This document shows, in pieces, positions 37,092-46,487 of a DNA stretch of 64,000 bases. The translations under genes and the position numbers were made by a program. The notes beneath the pieces are model-generated. The model worked only from the letters and a program-made list of their open reading frames with translations, was not told the DNA's origin and did no database searches. Origin of the DNA: Companilactobacillus versmoldensis DSM 14857 = KCTC 3814 (GTDB taxonomy: Bacteria > Bacillota > Bacilli > Lactobacillales > Lactobacillaceae); NCBI RefSeq assembly GCF_001434295.1, contig NZ_AZFA01000001.1:62001-126000 (forward strand), written 5' to 3'. Positions within the stretch are counted from its first letter, which is position 1, and each line of letters starts with the position of its first letter.

Positions 37092-37715
37092 TTAAAAAAT
37101 TTGTGGTCGATAGAGTCCAACGACTTTACCAACGATTTCAACGTTATTTAAAATGATGGGGTCCATCGTGTCATTTTCTGGTTGAAGTCTAAAGTGCCCA
37201 GCCTCAGCGTAGAAACGTTTGCAAGTGGCTTCAATGTCTTCAGTCATAGCAATAACGATTTCGCCGTTATTAGCGTTATTTTGTTCATGAACAATGACTT
37301 GATCGCCGTCAAGGATACCGACGTTGATCATACTTTCACCATGAATCTTAAGCATGAATAATTCACCAGAGTCACGAACTAAATCAGGAGGTAGTGGGAA
37401 AGTTCCTTCAAAGTCTTGTTCTGCGGAAATTGGTTGACCAGCAGCAACAGTACCAATGATAGGAATTTCTTTTGATTTGATACCAATTACGTTTAAACCA
37501 GCAATCGTTAGTTCCAAGGCTCTTGGTTTAGTAGGGTCACGTGAAATATAACCTTTTTTCTCTAATCTTGATAAATGACCGTGGACAGTTGATGTTGATG
37601 AAAGATCAACAGCTTCACAGATCTCACGAACAGTTGGTGGGTACCCATGTTCATCTAGGTAGTCATGGATGCACTCAAGTATTTGAGTTTGTTTTGATCC
37701 TTCGTTTTTTGACAT
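37092..37715 (-). CDS. lexA: SOS repressor LexA
   Basis: Repressor of 207 residues. A winged helix-turn-helix N terminus ([24 protein letters not shown]) is joined to an S24 peptidase domain. The self-cleavage bond Ala92-Gly93 (TVAAGQP), Ser128 (HGESM) and Lys166 (TCKRF) are present, so RecA-stimulated autocleavage should work. GAGGTG precedes the start. A LexA box overlaps its -35, indicating autoregulation. It is divergent from ynzC, as in Bacillus, where yneA-yneB lie in between; those two are missing here. Confidence 0.97.
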   Translation of the reverse strand: MSKNEGSKQTQILECIHDYLDEHGYPPTVREICEAVDLSSTSTVHGHLSRLEKKGYISRDPTKPRALELTIAGLNVIGIKSKEIPIIGTVAAGQPISAEQDFEGTFPLPPDLVRDSGELFMLKIHGESMINVGILDGDQVIVHEQNNANNGEIVIAMTEDIEATCKRFYAEAGHFRLQPENDTMDPIILNNVEIVGKVVGLYRPQIF

Positions 37716-37746
37716 TAGAACACCTCATTGTTAATATCTTAAATAG

Positions 37747-37775
37747 ATTGTATCAAAATCTATATCATAATTCAA
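37747..37775 (-). promoter_or_regulatory. lexA promoter (minus strand)
   Basis: On the minus strand TTGAAT (37775-37770), 17-base spacer, TACAAT (37752-37747) preceded by TGA as an extended -10. The LexA box overlaps its -35. Confidence 0.65.
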
Positions 37776-37786
37776 ACAAGTGTTCG
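37773..37786. promoter_or_regulatory. LexA (SOS) box between lexA and ynzC
   Basis: CAAAC-AAGT-GTTCG differs by one base from the CGAAC-N4-GTTCG palindrome. It overlaps the lexA -35 and ends 18 bases before the ynzC start, so it could control both genes. Confidence 0.8.
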
Positions 37787-37804
37787 GTTAATGAGGAGGT
37801 AAAT

Positions 37805-38047
37805 ATGACGGATAATAAAAAATTGGTCAAAAAGTTAAACGACCTGGCTCATAAAGCAAAAGCAGGCACAATAACTAAAGAAGAAGAAAAGGAACAACAA
37901 GCTTTACGAAAAGAGTATTTACAAAATTTTCGTGAAGGCTTCAAATCACAAATAGAGATGATGCGCGTCTTTGATAAAGAAGGAAAAGAAGTAACTCCTG
38001 ACAAAGTCCGTAAAATTCAACGTGAAAAAGGATTGCGTGACGATTAA
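37805..38047 (+). CDS. ynzC: DUF896 protein (YnzC family)
   Basis: Small basic protein of 80 residues, all-helical. LVKKLNDLAHKAKAGTIT then EEKEQQALRKEYL and FREGFKSQIE are the DUF896 core. The ATG at 37805 with GAGGAGG upstream is chosen. In B. subtilis the homologue belongs to the LexA-controlled yneA-yneB-ynzC operon; its molecular role is unknown. The LexA box just upstream suggests the SOS link is kept here although yneA and yneB are absent. Confidence 0.92.
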   Translation: MTDNKKLVKKLNDLAHKAKAGTITKEEEKEQQALRKEYLQNFREGFKSQIEMMRVFDKEGKEVTPDKVRKIQREKGLRDD

Positions 38048-38107
38048 CCTTTAATTTATTTAATAAGTTGTGTAATATTAGATAGGTATGGAAAAGGAGA
38101 ATAGCAT

Positions 38108-38329
38108 ATGTGGTCAATAATCATAGCTGCTATTATTGGTATACTAGTTGGGGTTGTTATAGGTTTCTTCGTTGCTAGATGGTATATGAAGAAGTATTTC
38201 CAAGATAATCCACCAATTAGTTCCGATATGGTTAAACAAATGATGTCACAAATGGGTCAAAAGCCTTCCCAAAAGAAGCTTAATCAAGTTATGGCATCAA
38301 TGAAAGCAGCTCAAAAGAAAAATAAATAA
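38108..38329 (+). CDS. yneF: YneF family membrane protein (UPF0154)
   Basis: Protein of 73 residues with a single N-terminal membrane segment (about residues 3-24), followed by [15 protein letters not shown], a family mark, and a basic tail. Function unknown. In B. subtilis yneF lies near ynzC with tkt and yneE in between; here it is 60 bases after ynzC. A ribosome site AAGGAG precedes the start, and a strong terminator follows. Confidence 0.9.
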   Translation: MWSIIIAAIIGILVGVVIGFFVARWYMKKYFQDNPPISSDMVKQMMSQMGQKPSQKKLNQVMASMKAAQKKNK

Positions 38330-38337
38330 TTATTTTG

Positions 38338-38375
38338 AATCTCAATACGATCAATTCGTATTGGGATTTTTTTTA
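38338..38375 (+). terminator. Intrinsic terminator after yneF
   Basis: AATCTCAATACGA pairs with TCGTATTGGGATT over 13 bp with one G-T pair, five-base loop, and eight T. Confidence 0.9.
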
Positions 38376-38398
38376 TGCCTTAATAATAATCCTTTATA

Positions 38399-38462
38399 AA
38401 TCACGAACTAAAAATATATTATTATGTTAATATCTAATTATAAACAATAATAAACGAACTAT
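38399..38462 (+). promoter_or_regulatory. Two PurBox-like PurR sites
   Basis: Direct repeats of ACGAACTA are found in AATCACGAACTAA (38399-38411) and ATAAACGAACTAT (38450-38462). The second matches 12 of 13 positions of the lactococcal PurBox AWWWCCGAACWWT as I remember it. Its centre lies about 75 bases before the predicted transcription start, an activator-like distance. Confidence 0.65.
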
Positions 38463-38496
38463 ATTGTTTTAAATAACGATATTATACGTTAATTCC

Positions 38497-38525
38497 TTGA
38501 AAATGAAAATCAATCTTGGTAAACT
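38497..38525 (+). promoter_or_regulatory. Probable pur operon promoter
   Basis: TTGAAA (38497-38502), 17-base spacer, TAAACT (38520-38525). It is the best candidate in the 227-base gap before purE. No purine riboswitch aptamer is seen in that gap. Confidence 0.6.
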
Positions 38526-38556
38526 TTAAACATGCTCTAAAGGAAGAGGATGACTT

Positions 38557-39042
38557 ATGAAAGATGTTGCAATTATTATGGGTTCCATTTCAGACCTTTC
38601 AACGATGCAGTCGACCATCGACACTTTGAAAGAATTGAAAGTTACCTATTCGGTACACGTTATTTCGGCACATAGAATGCCGCAAGAAATGATCAATTTC
38701 GGTAAAACTGCCGCCTATAGCGGATATAAAGTAATAATCGCTGGAGCAGGTGGAGCTGCACATTTACCAGGAATGGTAGCTGCAACAACAACATTGCCAG
38801 TTATTGGCGTTCCAGTTGAATCAAAAGCTTTAAAAGGCATGGATTCATTGTTATCTATCGTGCAAATGCCAGCAGGTGTTCCAGTTGCCACCATGGCAAT
38901 CGGCAAAGCAGGAGCAGCCAATGCAGCTCTGATGGCTACTCGGATCTGTGCATTGAGCAATTCAAAGTATCTCGAAACTTTGACAGATTATAAGCAAGCG
39001 ATGAAAAAGAAATCAATAGAAAGCGGGAAGCAATTTGAATAA
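38557..39042 (+). CDS. purE: N5-carboxyaminoimidazole ribonucleotide mutase
   Basis: Class I PurE of 161 residues that converts N5-CAIR to CAIR. MGSISDLSTM, ISAHRMPQEM and AGAGGAAHLPGMVAA are the substrate-binding motifs. The presence of PurK next door confirms the two-step class I route. GGAAGAGG precedes the ATG. It is first gene of the pur operon, overlapping purK by 8 bases. Confidence 0.97.
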   Translation: MKDVAIIMGSISDLSTMQSTIDTLKELKVTYSVHVISAHRMPQEMINFGKTAAYSGYKVIIAGAGGAAHLPGMVAATTTLPVIGVPVESKALKGMDSLLSIVQMPAGVPVATMAIGKAGAANAALMATRICALSNSKYLETLTDYKQAMKKKSIESGKQFE

Positions 39043-40162
39043 AATTCATTTACCCGGCGAAACAATTGGAATAATCGGCGGTGGTCAATTGGGACAAATG
39101 ATGGCTCAATCAGCTAAAGAAAAAGGTTTCAAAGTTGTTATTTTGGATCCGACTCCGAATTGTCCCGCTGCGCAAGTTTCTGAAGGTCAGGTCGTAGCTG
39201 AATACGATGATCTAAATGCTTTGATTGAACTAGCTAAGCAGGTCGACGTTTTGACCTATGAGTTTGAAAACGTTGATGCCAAGACGATCGATGAGGTCAA
39301 GAAATATACTGATGTTCCACAAGGGACTAAGGCCTTGATCGTCACGCAAAACCGTTTGCGTGAGAAGCAATTCTTGGTCGATCATCATTTGCCAGTCGTC
39401 CCACATGAAAAAATCGAATCAATGGCTGATTTTACGGCTGCGATTGATTCGATCCAGTTACCAGCTATCTTGAAAACAGTCGAAGGTGGATATGACGGTA
39501 AGGGTCAATTACTGCTGGAAAACAATGATTTTTCTGAAAATGAAGTTGCTGAATTGATTTCACAAGGTACTTGTATTTTAGAAAGGAAAATCAACTTGCT
39601 AAAAGAAGTATCAGTCGTTATTTCCGCTAATTCGCAACAACAACATTCAATTTTTCCCGTAATTGAGAACGAGCATCGCCACAATATCCTTCATTTAAGC
39701 AATTGCCCGGCTCGGATCAAGCAGACAACGGAAGAAGAATGTTTCGACGTTGCTGAAAAGATTGCTCGAGAACTTGAATTAGTCGGTACGCTCTGTGTTG
39801 AGTACTTTATTTCAACAGATCATCAGGTTTTTGTTAATGAGATTGCACCTCGTCCTCATAATTCAGGCCATTTGACGATTGAATCATGTAATGTTTCGCA
39901 ATTTGATACACATATTTTGGGAGTTTGTAATTGGCCAATGCCAAAAGTAACTCTATTCCAGTCTGCCGTGATGGTGAATTTATTAGGCCAACACTTAGGG
40001 CCAGCTAAGGAAGCTATCAAACAACATGTTGAATGGTATTTCCATGACTATGGTAAAGAAACTGCCAAGAATAATCGAAAAATGGGTCATATCACCATTT
40101 TGACTGACGATATTGAGACAGTTAAGCAACAAATCAATCACGATCCAATTTGGAAATCTTAG
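39035..40162 (+). CDS. purK: N5-carboxyaminoimidazole ribonucleotide synthetase
   Basis: ATP-grasp enzyme of 375 residues that carboxylates AIR. GIIGGGQLGQMMA at the N terminus and ATP-grasp motifs KTVEGGYDGKGQ and NEIAPRPHNSGH are visible. It starts with TTG, overlapping the purE stop by 8 bases, with GGGAAG upstream. In Bacillus purB follows purK; here purC follows directly, so purB must be elsewhere. Confidence 0.96.
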   Translation: MNKIHLPGETIGIIGGGQLGQMMAQSAKEKGFKVVILDPTPNCPAAQVSEGQVVAEYDDLNALIELAKQVDVLTYEFENVDAKTIDEVKKYTDVPQGTKALIVTQNRLREKQFLVDHHLPVVPHEKIESMADFTAAIDSIQLPAILKTVEGGYDGKGQLLLENNDFSENEVAELISQGTCILERKINLLKEVSVVISANSQQQHSIFPVIENEHRHNILHLSNCPARIKQTTEEECFDVAEKIARELELVGTLCVEYFISTDHQVFVNEIAPRPHNSGHLTIESCNVSQFDTHILGVCNWPMPKVTLFQSAVMVNLLGQHLGPAKEAIKQHVEWYFHDYGKETAKNNRKMGHITILTDDIETVKQQINHDPIWKS

Positions 40163-40170
40163 GAGGAAGC

Positions 40171-40881
40171 ATGGAAAAACAACTACTTTATTCAGGAAAA
40201 GCGAAAGATGTATTTGCTACAACTAATGATTCAGAATTATTGATCGACTACAAGGATCAAGCGACTGCGTTCAACGGCAAAGTTAAAGAAGAAATACCTG
40301 GTAAAGGGAAACTTAATTGCCAAATCTCTTCCTATATCTTTGATTATTTAATTGAAAATGGGATCAAGACCCACTTATTAAAAAATGTTTCTGATCACGA
40401 GCAATTGGTGAGAAAAACACAATTGATCCCGATCGAAGTAGTGTTAAGAAATAAGATTGCTGGAAGTTTTGCTAAGAAATTTGGATTGAAACTCGGCCAA
40501 GAATTAACACAGCCGTTGATCGAGTTTTACTACAAGAGCGATGAGTTGGGTGATCCGTTCATCAATGATGATCAAATCGTCTCACTCGATATTGCTACTG
40601 AAGCAGAATTGACATTTATCAGAGAGCAAACTCGTCAGATCAATCAACTGTTATTGGCATTATTCAATCAGGATCAACTTGATTTAGTTGATTTCAAGCT
40701 GGAGTTTGGTCGCGTGGACAATGAAATTATTTTGATCGATGAATTTTCTCCTGACAATTGTCGTTTATGGGATCAAACTAGTCACCAATCACTGGATAAA
40801 GATGTTTTTAGAAAAAAAGAAGCTGATTTAGTCGTTACCTATCAAAAAGTACTTAACCGTTTAAAAGGAGCCCAAAAATAA
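40171..40881 (+). CDS. purC: SAICAR synthetase
   Basis: Enzyme of 236 residues joining aspartate to CAIR. YSGKAKDVF, the ATP-binding start, and VEVVLRNKIAGS-type motif (IPIEVVLRNKIAGSF) plus LIDEFSPDNCRLWD are diagnostic. AGGAGG lies before the ATG at 40171; an in-frame ATG at 40150 falls within purK. Its stop overlaps the purS start by one base. Confidence 0.97.
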   Translation: MEKQLLYSGKAKDVFATTNDSELLIDYKDQATAFNGKVKEEIPGKGKLNCQISSYIFDYLIENGIKTHLLKNVSDHEQLVRKTQLIPIEVVLRNKIAGSFAKKFGLKLGQELTQPLIEFYYKSDELGDPFINDDQIVSLDIATEAELTFIREQTRQINQLLLALFNQDQLDLVDFKLEFGRVDNEIILIDEFSPDNCRLWDQTSHQSLDKDVFRKKEADLVVTYQKVLNRLKGAQK

Positions 40882-41138
40882 TGACTTTAGTAAAGGTATA
40901 TGTGACTTACAAAAAATCAATTTTAGACCCTCAAGGTGAGGCTATCACCAATGCAATTCATGGCATGGGTTTTCAAGATGTCAATGAAGTAAGAATGGGC
41001 AAGTATTTTGAAATCTCCGTTGACGAGTCATCGAACACGTTAAAAGAAGATATTGAAAAAATCTGCGATAACTTATTGGCTAATCCTAATATGGAAACTT
41101 ACCGATACGAGTTTGTTGATTCGGAGGCTGTCCAATGA
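40881..41138 (+). CDS. purS: FGAM synthase subunit PurS
   Basis: Small subunit of 85 residues of the three-part FGAM synthase, bridging PurQ and PurL and helping ammonia transfer. [18 protein letters not shown] and the [12 protein letters not shown] segment are typical. It overlaps purC by one base and purQ by four, so all are translationally coupled. Confidence 0.96.
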   Translation: MTLVKVYVTYKKSILDPQGEAITNAIHGMGFQDVNEVRMGKYFEISVDESSNTLKEDIEKICDNLLANPNMETYRYEFVDSEAVQ

Positions 41139-41812
41139 AATTTGCTGTGATCGTCTTTCCTGGATCGAATTGTGATAAAGTTTTGTATTACGCCATTAAA
41201 GATGGCGTCAAAGCTGATGTCGAGATGGTTGATTTCCGAAATGATTCCTTAGCTGGTTTCGATGCTGTATTGATCCCAGGTGGATTCTCATACGGAGATT
41301 ATCTTCGTAGTGGTGCTATTGCTGGTCACGCACCAATCATTCCTGCTATTAAAGAAATGGCTAATGCTGGTAAACCAGTTTTGGGGATCTGTAACGGATT
41401 TCAAATATTAACGGAGATTGGTCTGTTAGATGGCGCACTGATCCGCAATAAGAACAATCGTTTCATTTGTGAAACCGTCCCATTGAAAGTTGAAAATGAT
41501 CAAACGATTTTCACATCGGAATATCAACAAGGTGAAACAATCATGATCCCAGTTGCCCATGGTGAGGGTAATTATTACTGTGATGACAAGACTTTAGCTA
41601 GATTGAAAGCTAATCACCAAATTGTTTTTACTTACGAAGATGACATCAACGGGAGCGTTGATAACATTGCCGGGATCACTAACGAAAAAAAGAATGTTTT
41701 AGGCATGATGCCGCATCCTGAACGTGCCTTGGAAGAATTAGTCGGTTCAGCTGACGGTTTAAGAATGTTTCAATCAGTTTTAAAAAATCATATGGATAGG
41801 GTGAATCAATAA
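41135..41812 (+). CDS. purQ: FGAM synthase glutaminase subunit PurQ
   Basis: Class I glutamine amidotransferase of 225 residues that supplies ammonia to PurL. The catalytic nucleophile Cys is in [11 protein letters not shown], and the His-x-Glu pair is in [19 protein letters not shown] at the N terminus is typical. It begins with an ATGA overlap with purS and ends directly before purL. Confidence 0.97.
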   Translation: MKFAVIVFPGSNCDKVLYYAIKDGVKADVEMVDFRNDSLAGFDAVLIPGGFSYGDYLRSGAIAGHAPIIPAIKEMANAGKPVLGICNGFQILTEIGLLDGALIRNKNNRFICETVPLKVENDQTIFTSEYQQGETIMIPVAHGEGNYYCDDKTLARLKANHQIVFTYEDDINGSVDNIAGITNEKKNVLGMMPHPERALEELVGSADGLRMFQSVLKNHMDRVNQ

Positions 41813-44026
41813 ATGACAGAACCAACAGCCACAATGATAGATCAAGAAAAGCTTTACAAGTCTTGGGGATTGAGTGAAGCAGAATTCAAAATCATCAGTG
41901 AAGATATTCTGCACCGTTTACCCAATTACACTGAAGCTGGTTTGTTCTCCGTTATGTGGAGCGAACACTGTTCATATAAGAATTCTAAGAACGTTTTACG
42001 CAAATTCCCAAATAAAGGTAAGCGAGTTCTAGCTGGTCCTGGTGAAGATGCCGGGATCATCGATATTGATGACAACCAGGCAGTCGTTTTTAAAGCCGAA
42101 AGTCATAACCATCCTTCAGCTGTTGAACCATATCAGGGCCCAGCAACCGGAGTTGGTGGGATCATCCGTGACATTTTCTCAATGGGAGCTACGCCAGTAG
42201 CAATGTTGAATAGTTTGAAGTTTGGCAATTTAGACAATCATCATACAAAATACCTTGCTAACGAAATCGTTGCTGGTATCGGTGGTTATGGTAACTGTAT
42301 CGGTATTCCAACTGTTGGTGGGGAGATCTCTTTCCAAAAACGTTATGAAAATAACCCAGTCGTTAACGCTATGTGTGTCGGATTGATCAATAATTCCGAT
42401 ATCAAATATGGTCAGGCATCAGGAGAAGATAATTTGATCATCTATGTTGGTGCAAAAACCGGTCGTGACGGCATTCATGGAGCAACGTTTGCTTCAGACG
42501 AGTTCACTGACGAGAATAAGACCCAACGTTCCGCAGTTCAAGTTGGTGATCCTTTCATGGAAAAATTATTGATGGATGCTTGTATCGAATTAGTTCAAAA
42601 ACATTCTGAATGGATCATGGGAATTCAAGATATGGGAGCCGCTGGACTGGTTTCATCAACCGCTGAAATGGCATCAAAAGCAGAATCTGGATTGGTCTTG
42701 GAATTAGATCAAGTACCACAAAGAGAGACAGAGATGTCAGCCTACGAGATCATGTTGTCAGAATCTCAAGAACGGATGGTTTTATGTGTCAAACCAGAGT
42801 ACAAAGAAAAAATCATCGAATTTTTCGAAAATGCTGGACTTGATGCAGTCGTGATCGGTCGAGTAACTACCGATAAACAATATAAGATCTATCAACATGG
42901 TGAGTTAGTAACTGACATTCCAGTTGCAGGTTTAGTAGACGACGCCCCAGAATACGTTCATGAAGGTACGATGCCAGAACGATTGACAAAGGATGATTAC
43001 AAACATCAATTTGAACCGCAGATCAATTCATTGACCGAAACTTGGCTACAACTATTAAAACAGCCAAATATTGCTTCTAAAGAATATTTCTACCGGACTT
43101 ATGATTCACAGATCAAAGCTAACACTGTTGTTAAACCCGGAAGTGATGCAGCGACTATTCGTGTTCGTGGGACTAATAAGGCACTTTCGATGACCAATGA
43201 TGGTAATTCAAAACTAGTTTATGTCGATCCTTATATCGGTGGGCAAAATGCCGTCATCGAAGGCTCTGCAAATTTGATTGCCTCAGGTGCTGAACCACTC
43301 GGTATCACTGATTGTTTGAATTATGGTAATCCTGAAAAAGCTGAGATTTTCTGGGAGTTCAATAAGTCAGTCGAAGGAATGGCTTCTGTCTGCGAAAAGC
43401 TTGAATTACCAGTCATTTCAGGAAATGTCTCGCTTTATAACGAATTTAACGAAGAAGCGATTTACCCAAGTCCAATGATCGGTATGGTCGGTTTGGTCAA
43501 AGATCTTAAAGACGTGATCACTCAAGGATTCAAACGAGTCGGCGATGCAATTTATCTAGTTGGGCAAACCAATGATGATTTCAACGGTTCAGAGATCCAA
43601 GCTATGCAAGCAGGGGATGTCAAAGGTGAATTGAATCCCATCGATCTTGAAGATATCAAGCACACGCAAGCAAATATTTTAAAAGCTATCCGTGCGGGAG
43701 TTGTCAATAGTTGTCATGATTTGTCAGAAGGTGGTCTGGCAGTTGCCCTTGCAGAAGCAGCATTTGAAAATGAGTTAGGATTCGATGTAACAACCGAATT
43801 ATCAGCAGTAGCAACATTTTCTGAAACTCCAGGTAGATTTTTAGTTTCAGTTTCGGAACAAGACCGTCACGCATTTGAAGAATACTTTGAAAATAATTTG
43901 CAATATTTAGGAAACGTTACTCAGAGAGCAACTTTAAAATTAACTACCAATGATTTCACAGCTGAATTAACAATGTCTGAAGCACTTAATACTTGGAAAG
44001 AGGCGATCCCTTGTTTAATGAAGTAA
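41813..44026 (+). CDS. purL: FGAM synthase large subunit PurL (small type)
   Basis: Enzyme of 737 residues converting FGAR to FGAM; the short form that needs PurS and PurQ, both encoded just upstream. MWSEHCSYKNSK, the nucleotide-binding KAESHNHPSAVEPYQGAATG-like motif (here KAESHNHPSAVEPYQGPATG) and SCHDLSEGGLAVALAE are visible. Its 3' end overlaps the purF start by 16 bases. Confidence 0.97.
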   Translation: MTEPTATMIDQEKLYKSWGLSEAEFKIISEDILHRLPNYTEAGLFSVMWSEHCSYKNSKNVLRKFPNKGKRVLAGPGEDAGIIDIDDNQAVVFKAESHNHPSAVEPYQGPATGVGGIIRDIFSMGATPVAMLNSLKFGNLDNHHTKYLANEIVAGIGGYGNCIGIPTVGGEISFQKRYENNPVVNAMCVGLINNSDIKYGQASGEDNLIIYVGAKTGRDGIHGATFASDEFTDENKTQRSAVQVGDPFMEKLLMDACIELVQKHSEWIMGIQDMGAAGLVSSTAEMASKAESGLVLELDQVPQRETEMSAYEIMLSESQERMVLCVKPEYKEKIIEFFENAGLDAVVIGRVTTDKQYKIYQHGELVTDIPVAGLVDDAPEYVHEGTMPERLTKDDYKHQFEPQINSLTETWLQLLKQPNIASKEYFYRTYDSQIKANTVVKPGSDAATIRVRGTNKALSMTNDGNSKLVYVDPYIGGQNAVIEGSANLIASGAEPLGITDCLNYGNPEKAEIFWEFNKSVEGMASVCEKLELPVISGNVSLYNEFNEEAIYPSPMIGMVGLVKDLKDVITQGFKRVGDAIYLVGQTNDDFNGSEIQAMQAGDVKGELNPIDLEDIKHTQANILKAIRAGVVNSCHDLSEGGLAVALAEAAFENELGFDVTTELSAVATFSETPGRFLVSVSEQDRHAFEEYFENNLQYLGNVTQRATLKLTTNDFTAELTMSEALNTWKEAIPCLMK

Positions 44027-45429
44027 AGAGTTTGAATGAAGAATGTGGAGTTTTTGGAGTTTGGGGTGCAGAAAACGCAAATTACCTAACTTATCTTGGC
44101 TTGCATAGTTTGCAACATCGTGGTCAAGAAGGGGCAGGTATCGTCACTAACGACCATGGTAAATTGAATTCTTACCGTAATCTGGGTTTGTTGACACAGG
44201 TCTTTTATAAGCCATCATTATTGAATTCATTAACTGGTAATGCTGGTGTCGGTCATGTCCGTTATTCAACGGCCGGCGGAAACAGGATCGAGAATGTTCA
44301 ACCACCCTTGTTTGATTTCACCGATGACCAGTTTGCCTTGGCACACAACGGTAATTTAACTAATGCTGATACCTTGAAAAAGGATTTAGAACAAAAAGGC
44401 GATATTTTTAAATCTAGCTCAGATTCAGAAGTATTACTTCACTTGATCAGACACTCGAAACAAGCTATACAGATCGATAAGATCAAAGAATCGCTTCAAC
44501 AGATCAAAGGTGGTTTTGCTTACTTGATGCTGACCAAAGATTCATTGATCTTGGCCTTAGATTCACATGGATTTCGACCATTATCAATTGGTCAATTGCC
44601 TAATGGCGGGTATGTCGTTGCTAGTGAGACTTGTGCACTCGATGCAGTCGAAGCGAAATTCATTCGTGACGTCAACCCTGGAGAATTGACGATCATCAAC
44701 GATCAAGGTATCCACGTTGATACTTGGACGGATGACACGACGATGGCAATTTGTTCGATGGAATACATTTATTTTGCTAGACCTGATTCAAATATCTTAG
44801 GGGTCAATGTTCATACTGCCCGCAAGCAGATGGGTAAGATCTTAGCTCGGGAACAACCAACTGATGCAGATATTGTCGTTGGTGTTCCAAATTCTTCCTT
44901 GTCAGCTGCCAGTGGTTACGCTGAAGGCAGTGGACTTCCATATGAGATGGGATTGATCAAAAACCAATATATGGGTCGGGAGTTCATTCAACCTAGCCAG
45001 GAATTACGTGAAAAGGCAGTTCGTCAAAAATTAGCTGCTGTCAAAGGTGTCGTTGACGGTAAAAAAGTTGTCTTAGTTGATGACTCGATCGTTCGTGGGA
45101 CTACTTGTGCATTTATCGTCAAATTATTAAAAGATGCTGGAGCCATAGAAGTCCACTTACGAATCGCTTCGCCACCATTCAAATATCCTAGTTTTTACGG
45201 GATCGATATACAGGACCGCAAAGAATTGATTGCGGCACATAAAAGTAAAGAAGAAATGCGTCAACAATTTGGAGCTGATTCACTTGAATTTCTAAGTGAG
45301 ACCGGACTGATCGATGCCATTGGATTGAAATATGACTTTCCATATAACGGATTGGACCTTTCATATTTCAATGGTGACTATCCAACACCGCTATATGATT
45401 ATGAAAAGAATCTTTCTCAAGACTTCTAA
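44011..45429 (+). CDS. purF: Amidophosphoribosyltransferase (glutamine PRPP amidotransferase)
   Basis: First committed enzyme of purine synthesis, 472 residues. The TTG at 44011 with GGAAAGAGG upstream gives MFNEVKSLNEEC, an 11-residue propeptide before catalytic Cys12, aligning exactly with B. subtilis PurF. An N-terminal Ntn glutaminase is followed by a phosphoribosyltransferase domain with VVLVDDSIVRGTT. Of the four cysteines that hold the Fe-S cluster in Bacillus, only the one in ICSMEYIYF is kept; the others read PSFYG and NGLD. The enzyme is therefore predicted to lack the cluster. Confidence 0.95.
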   Translation: MFNEVKSLNEECGVFGVWGAENANYLTYLGLHSLQHRGQEGAGIVTNDHGKLNSYRNLGLLTQVFYKPSLLNSLTGNAGVGHVRYSTAGGNRIENVQPPLFDFTDDQFALAHNGNLTNADTLKKDLEQKGDIFKSSSDSEVLLHLIRHSKQAIQIDKIKESLQQIKGGFAYLMLTKDSLILALDSHGFRPLSIGQLPNGGYVVASETCALDAVEAKFIRDVNPGELTIINDQGIHVDTWTDDTTMAICSMEYIYFARPDSNILGVNVHTARKQMGKILAREQPTDADIVVGVPNSSLSAASGYAEGSGLPYEMGLIKNQYMGREFIQPSQELREKAVRQKLAAVKGVVDGKKVVLVDDSIVRGTTCAFIVKLLKDAGAIEVHLRIASPPFKYPSFYGIDIQDRKELIAAHKSKEEMRQQFGADSLEFLSETGLIDAIGLKYDFPYNGLDLSYFNGDYPTPLYDYEKNLSQDF

Positions 45430-45452
45430 TTGAATTTTTAAAGGAGAAATCA

Positions 45453-46487
45453 ATGGTCAATCCATATGAAGCAGCGGGCGTCAACGTCAATTCTGGATAT
45501 GAAGTATCCAATTTTGTTAAAAGTAACTTAGCTAAGGATAAAGCTAAATCCAGTAATATTGGTAATTTTGGTGGGGTCTATGAGATACCTGAAGGATATC
45601 GACACCCTGTCCTCGTTTCTGGTAATGATGGTGTTGGAACAAAATTGTTGCTCTCGATCGAAGGAAAAAAATACGACACAGTCGGGATCGACTGCGTCGC
45701 AATGTGTGTTAATGATTTGTTGGCTCAAGGTGCTAAGCCACAATATTTTCTTGATTACATTGCAACTGGAAAAATTGATAGCAAGATCAAGAAAGTCTTA
45801 AAAGGTATTTTATTTGGTTGTGAATTAGGACAAGTTGATCTAGTCGGTGGTGAAACTGCTGAAATGCCTGATATGTATAGTGAAGCTGATTATGATTTAG
45901 CGGGCTTTGCTGTTGGTATTGCTGAAAAAGATGATTTGCTAGTTAAAGAGCAGGTCAACTCAGGCGATACTTTAATCGGTATCCGTTCTAGTGGACTCCA
46001 TTCGAATGGCTTTTCACTGATTCGCAAGATATTTTTTAAAGATAATCATTTCAATTATGAGACTCATTTAGAGGAATATCCTGATGAGCGTTTAGGAGAT
46101 TTGTTGTTAGAGCCTACGCGTATTTACACTCAGGAAATTGTACCTTTGTTGGACGATAAATTGGTCAACGGTATATCTCACATCACTGGTGGTGGATTTT
46201 ATGAGAACATCCCTCGGATGTTGCCAGATGATTTGGCAGCCAGTATCGATCTTGATACTTGGGAATTGCCGGAAATATTCAAATTAGTTCAAAAATATGG
46301 CCAACTTGAATTAGCTGATAGGTATCACATTTTCAATATGGGTGTCGGGATGATCTTGGCAGTCGATCCGAAAAACGTTTCAAACGTTCTGAAAAAGTTA
46401 AATACTCATGAGCGTCAAGCTTTTGAGATTGGTGAAGTAGTTAAACGTCAAGACCAACCACTGATGCTTGAAGGAGGAAATTTATGA
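45453..46487 (+). CDS. purM: AIR synthetase
   Basis: ATP-dependent cyclo-ligase of 344 residues making AIR from FGAM. VSGNDGVGTKLLLS, the GIDCVAMCVNDLLAQGAKP segment, and the GGGFYENIPRML motif are diagnostic. AAAGGAG precedes the ATG. It overlaps purN by four bases. Confidence 0.97.
   Translation: MVNPYEAAGVNVNSGYEVSNFVKSNLAKDKAKSSNIGNFGGVYEIPEGYRHPVLVSGNDGVGTKLLLSIEGKKYDTVGIDCVAMCVNDLLAQGAKPQYFLDYIATGKIDSKIKKVLKGILFGCELGQVDLVGGETAEMPDMYSEADYDLAGFAVGIAEKDDLLVKEQVNSGDTLIGIRSSGLHSNGFSLIRKIFFKDNHFNYETHLEEYPDERLGDLLLEPTRIYTQEIVPLLDDKLVNGISHITGGGFYENIPRMLPDDLAASIDLDTWELPEIFKLVQKYGQLELADRYHIFNMGVGMILAVDPKNVSNVLKKLNTHERQAFEIGEVVKRQDQPLMLEGGNL

Noticed and set aside
38330-38556. Possible purine riboswitch before purE
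   Set aside because: None of the conserved aptamer blocks are seen; PurBox-like sites explain control better.
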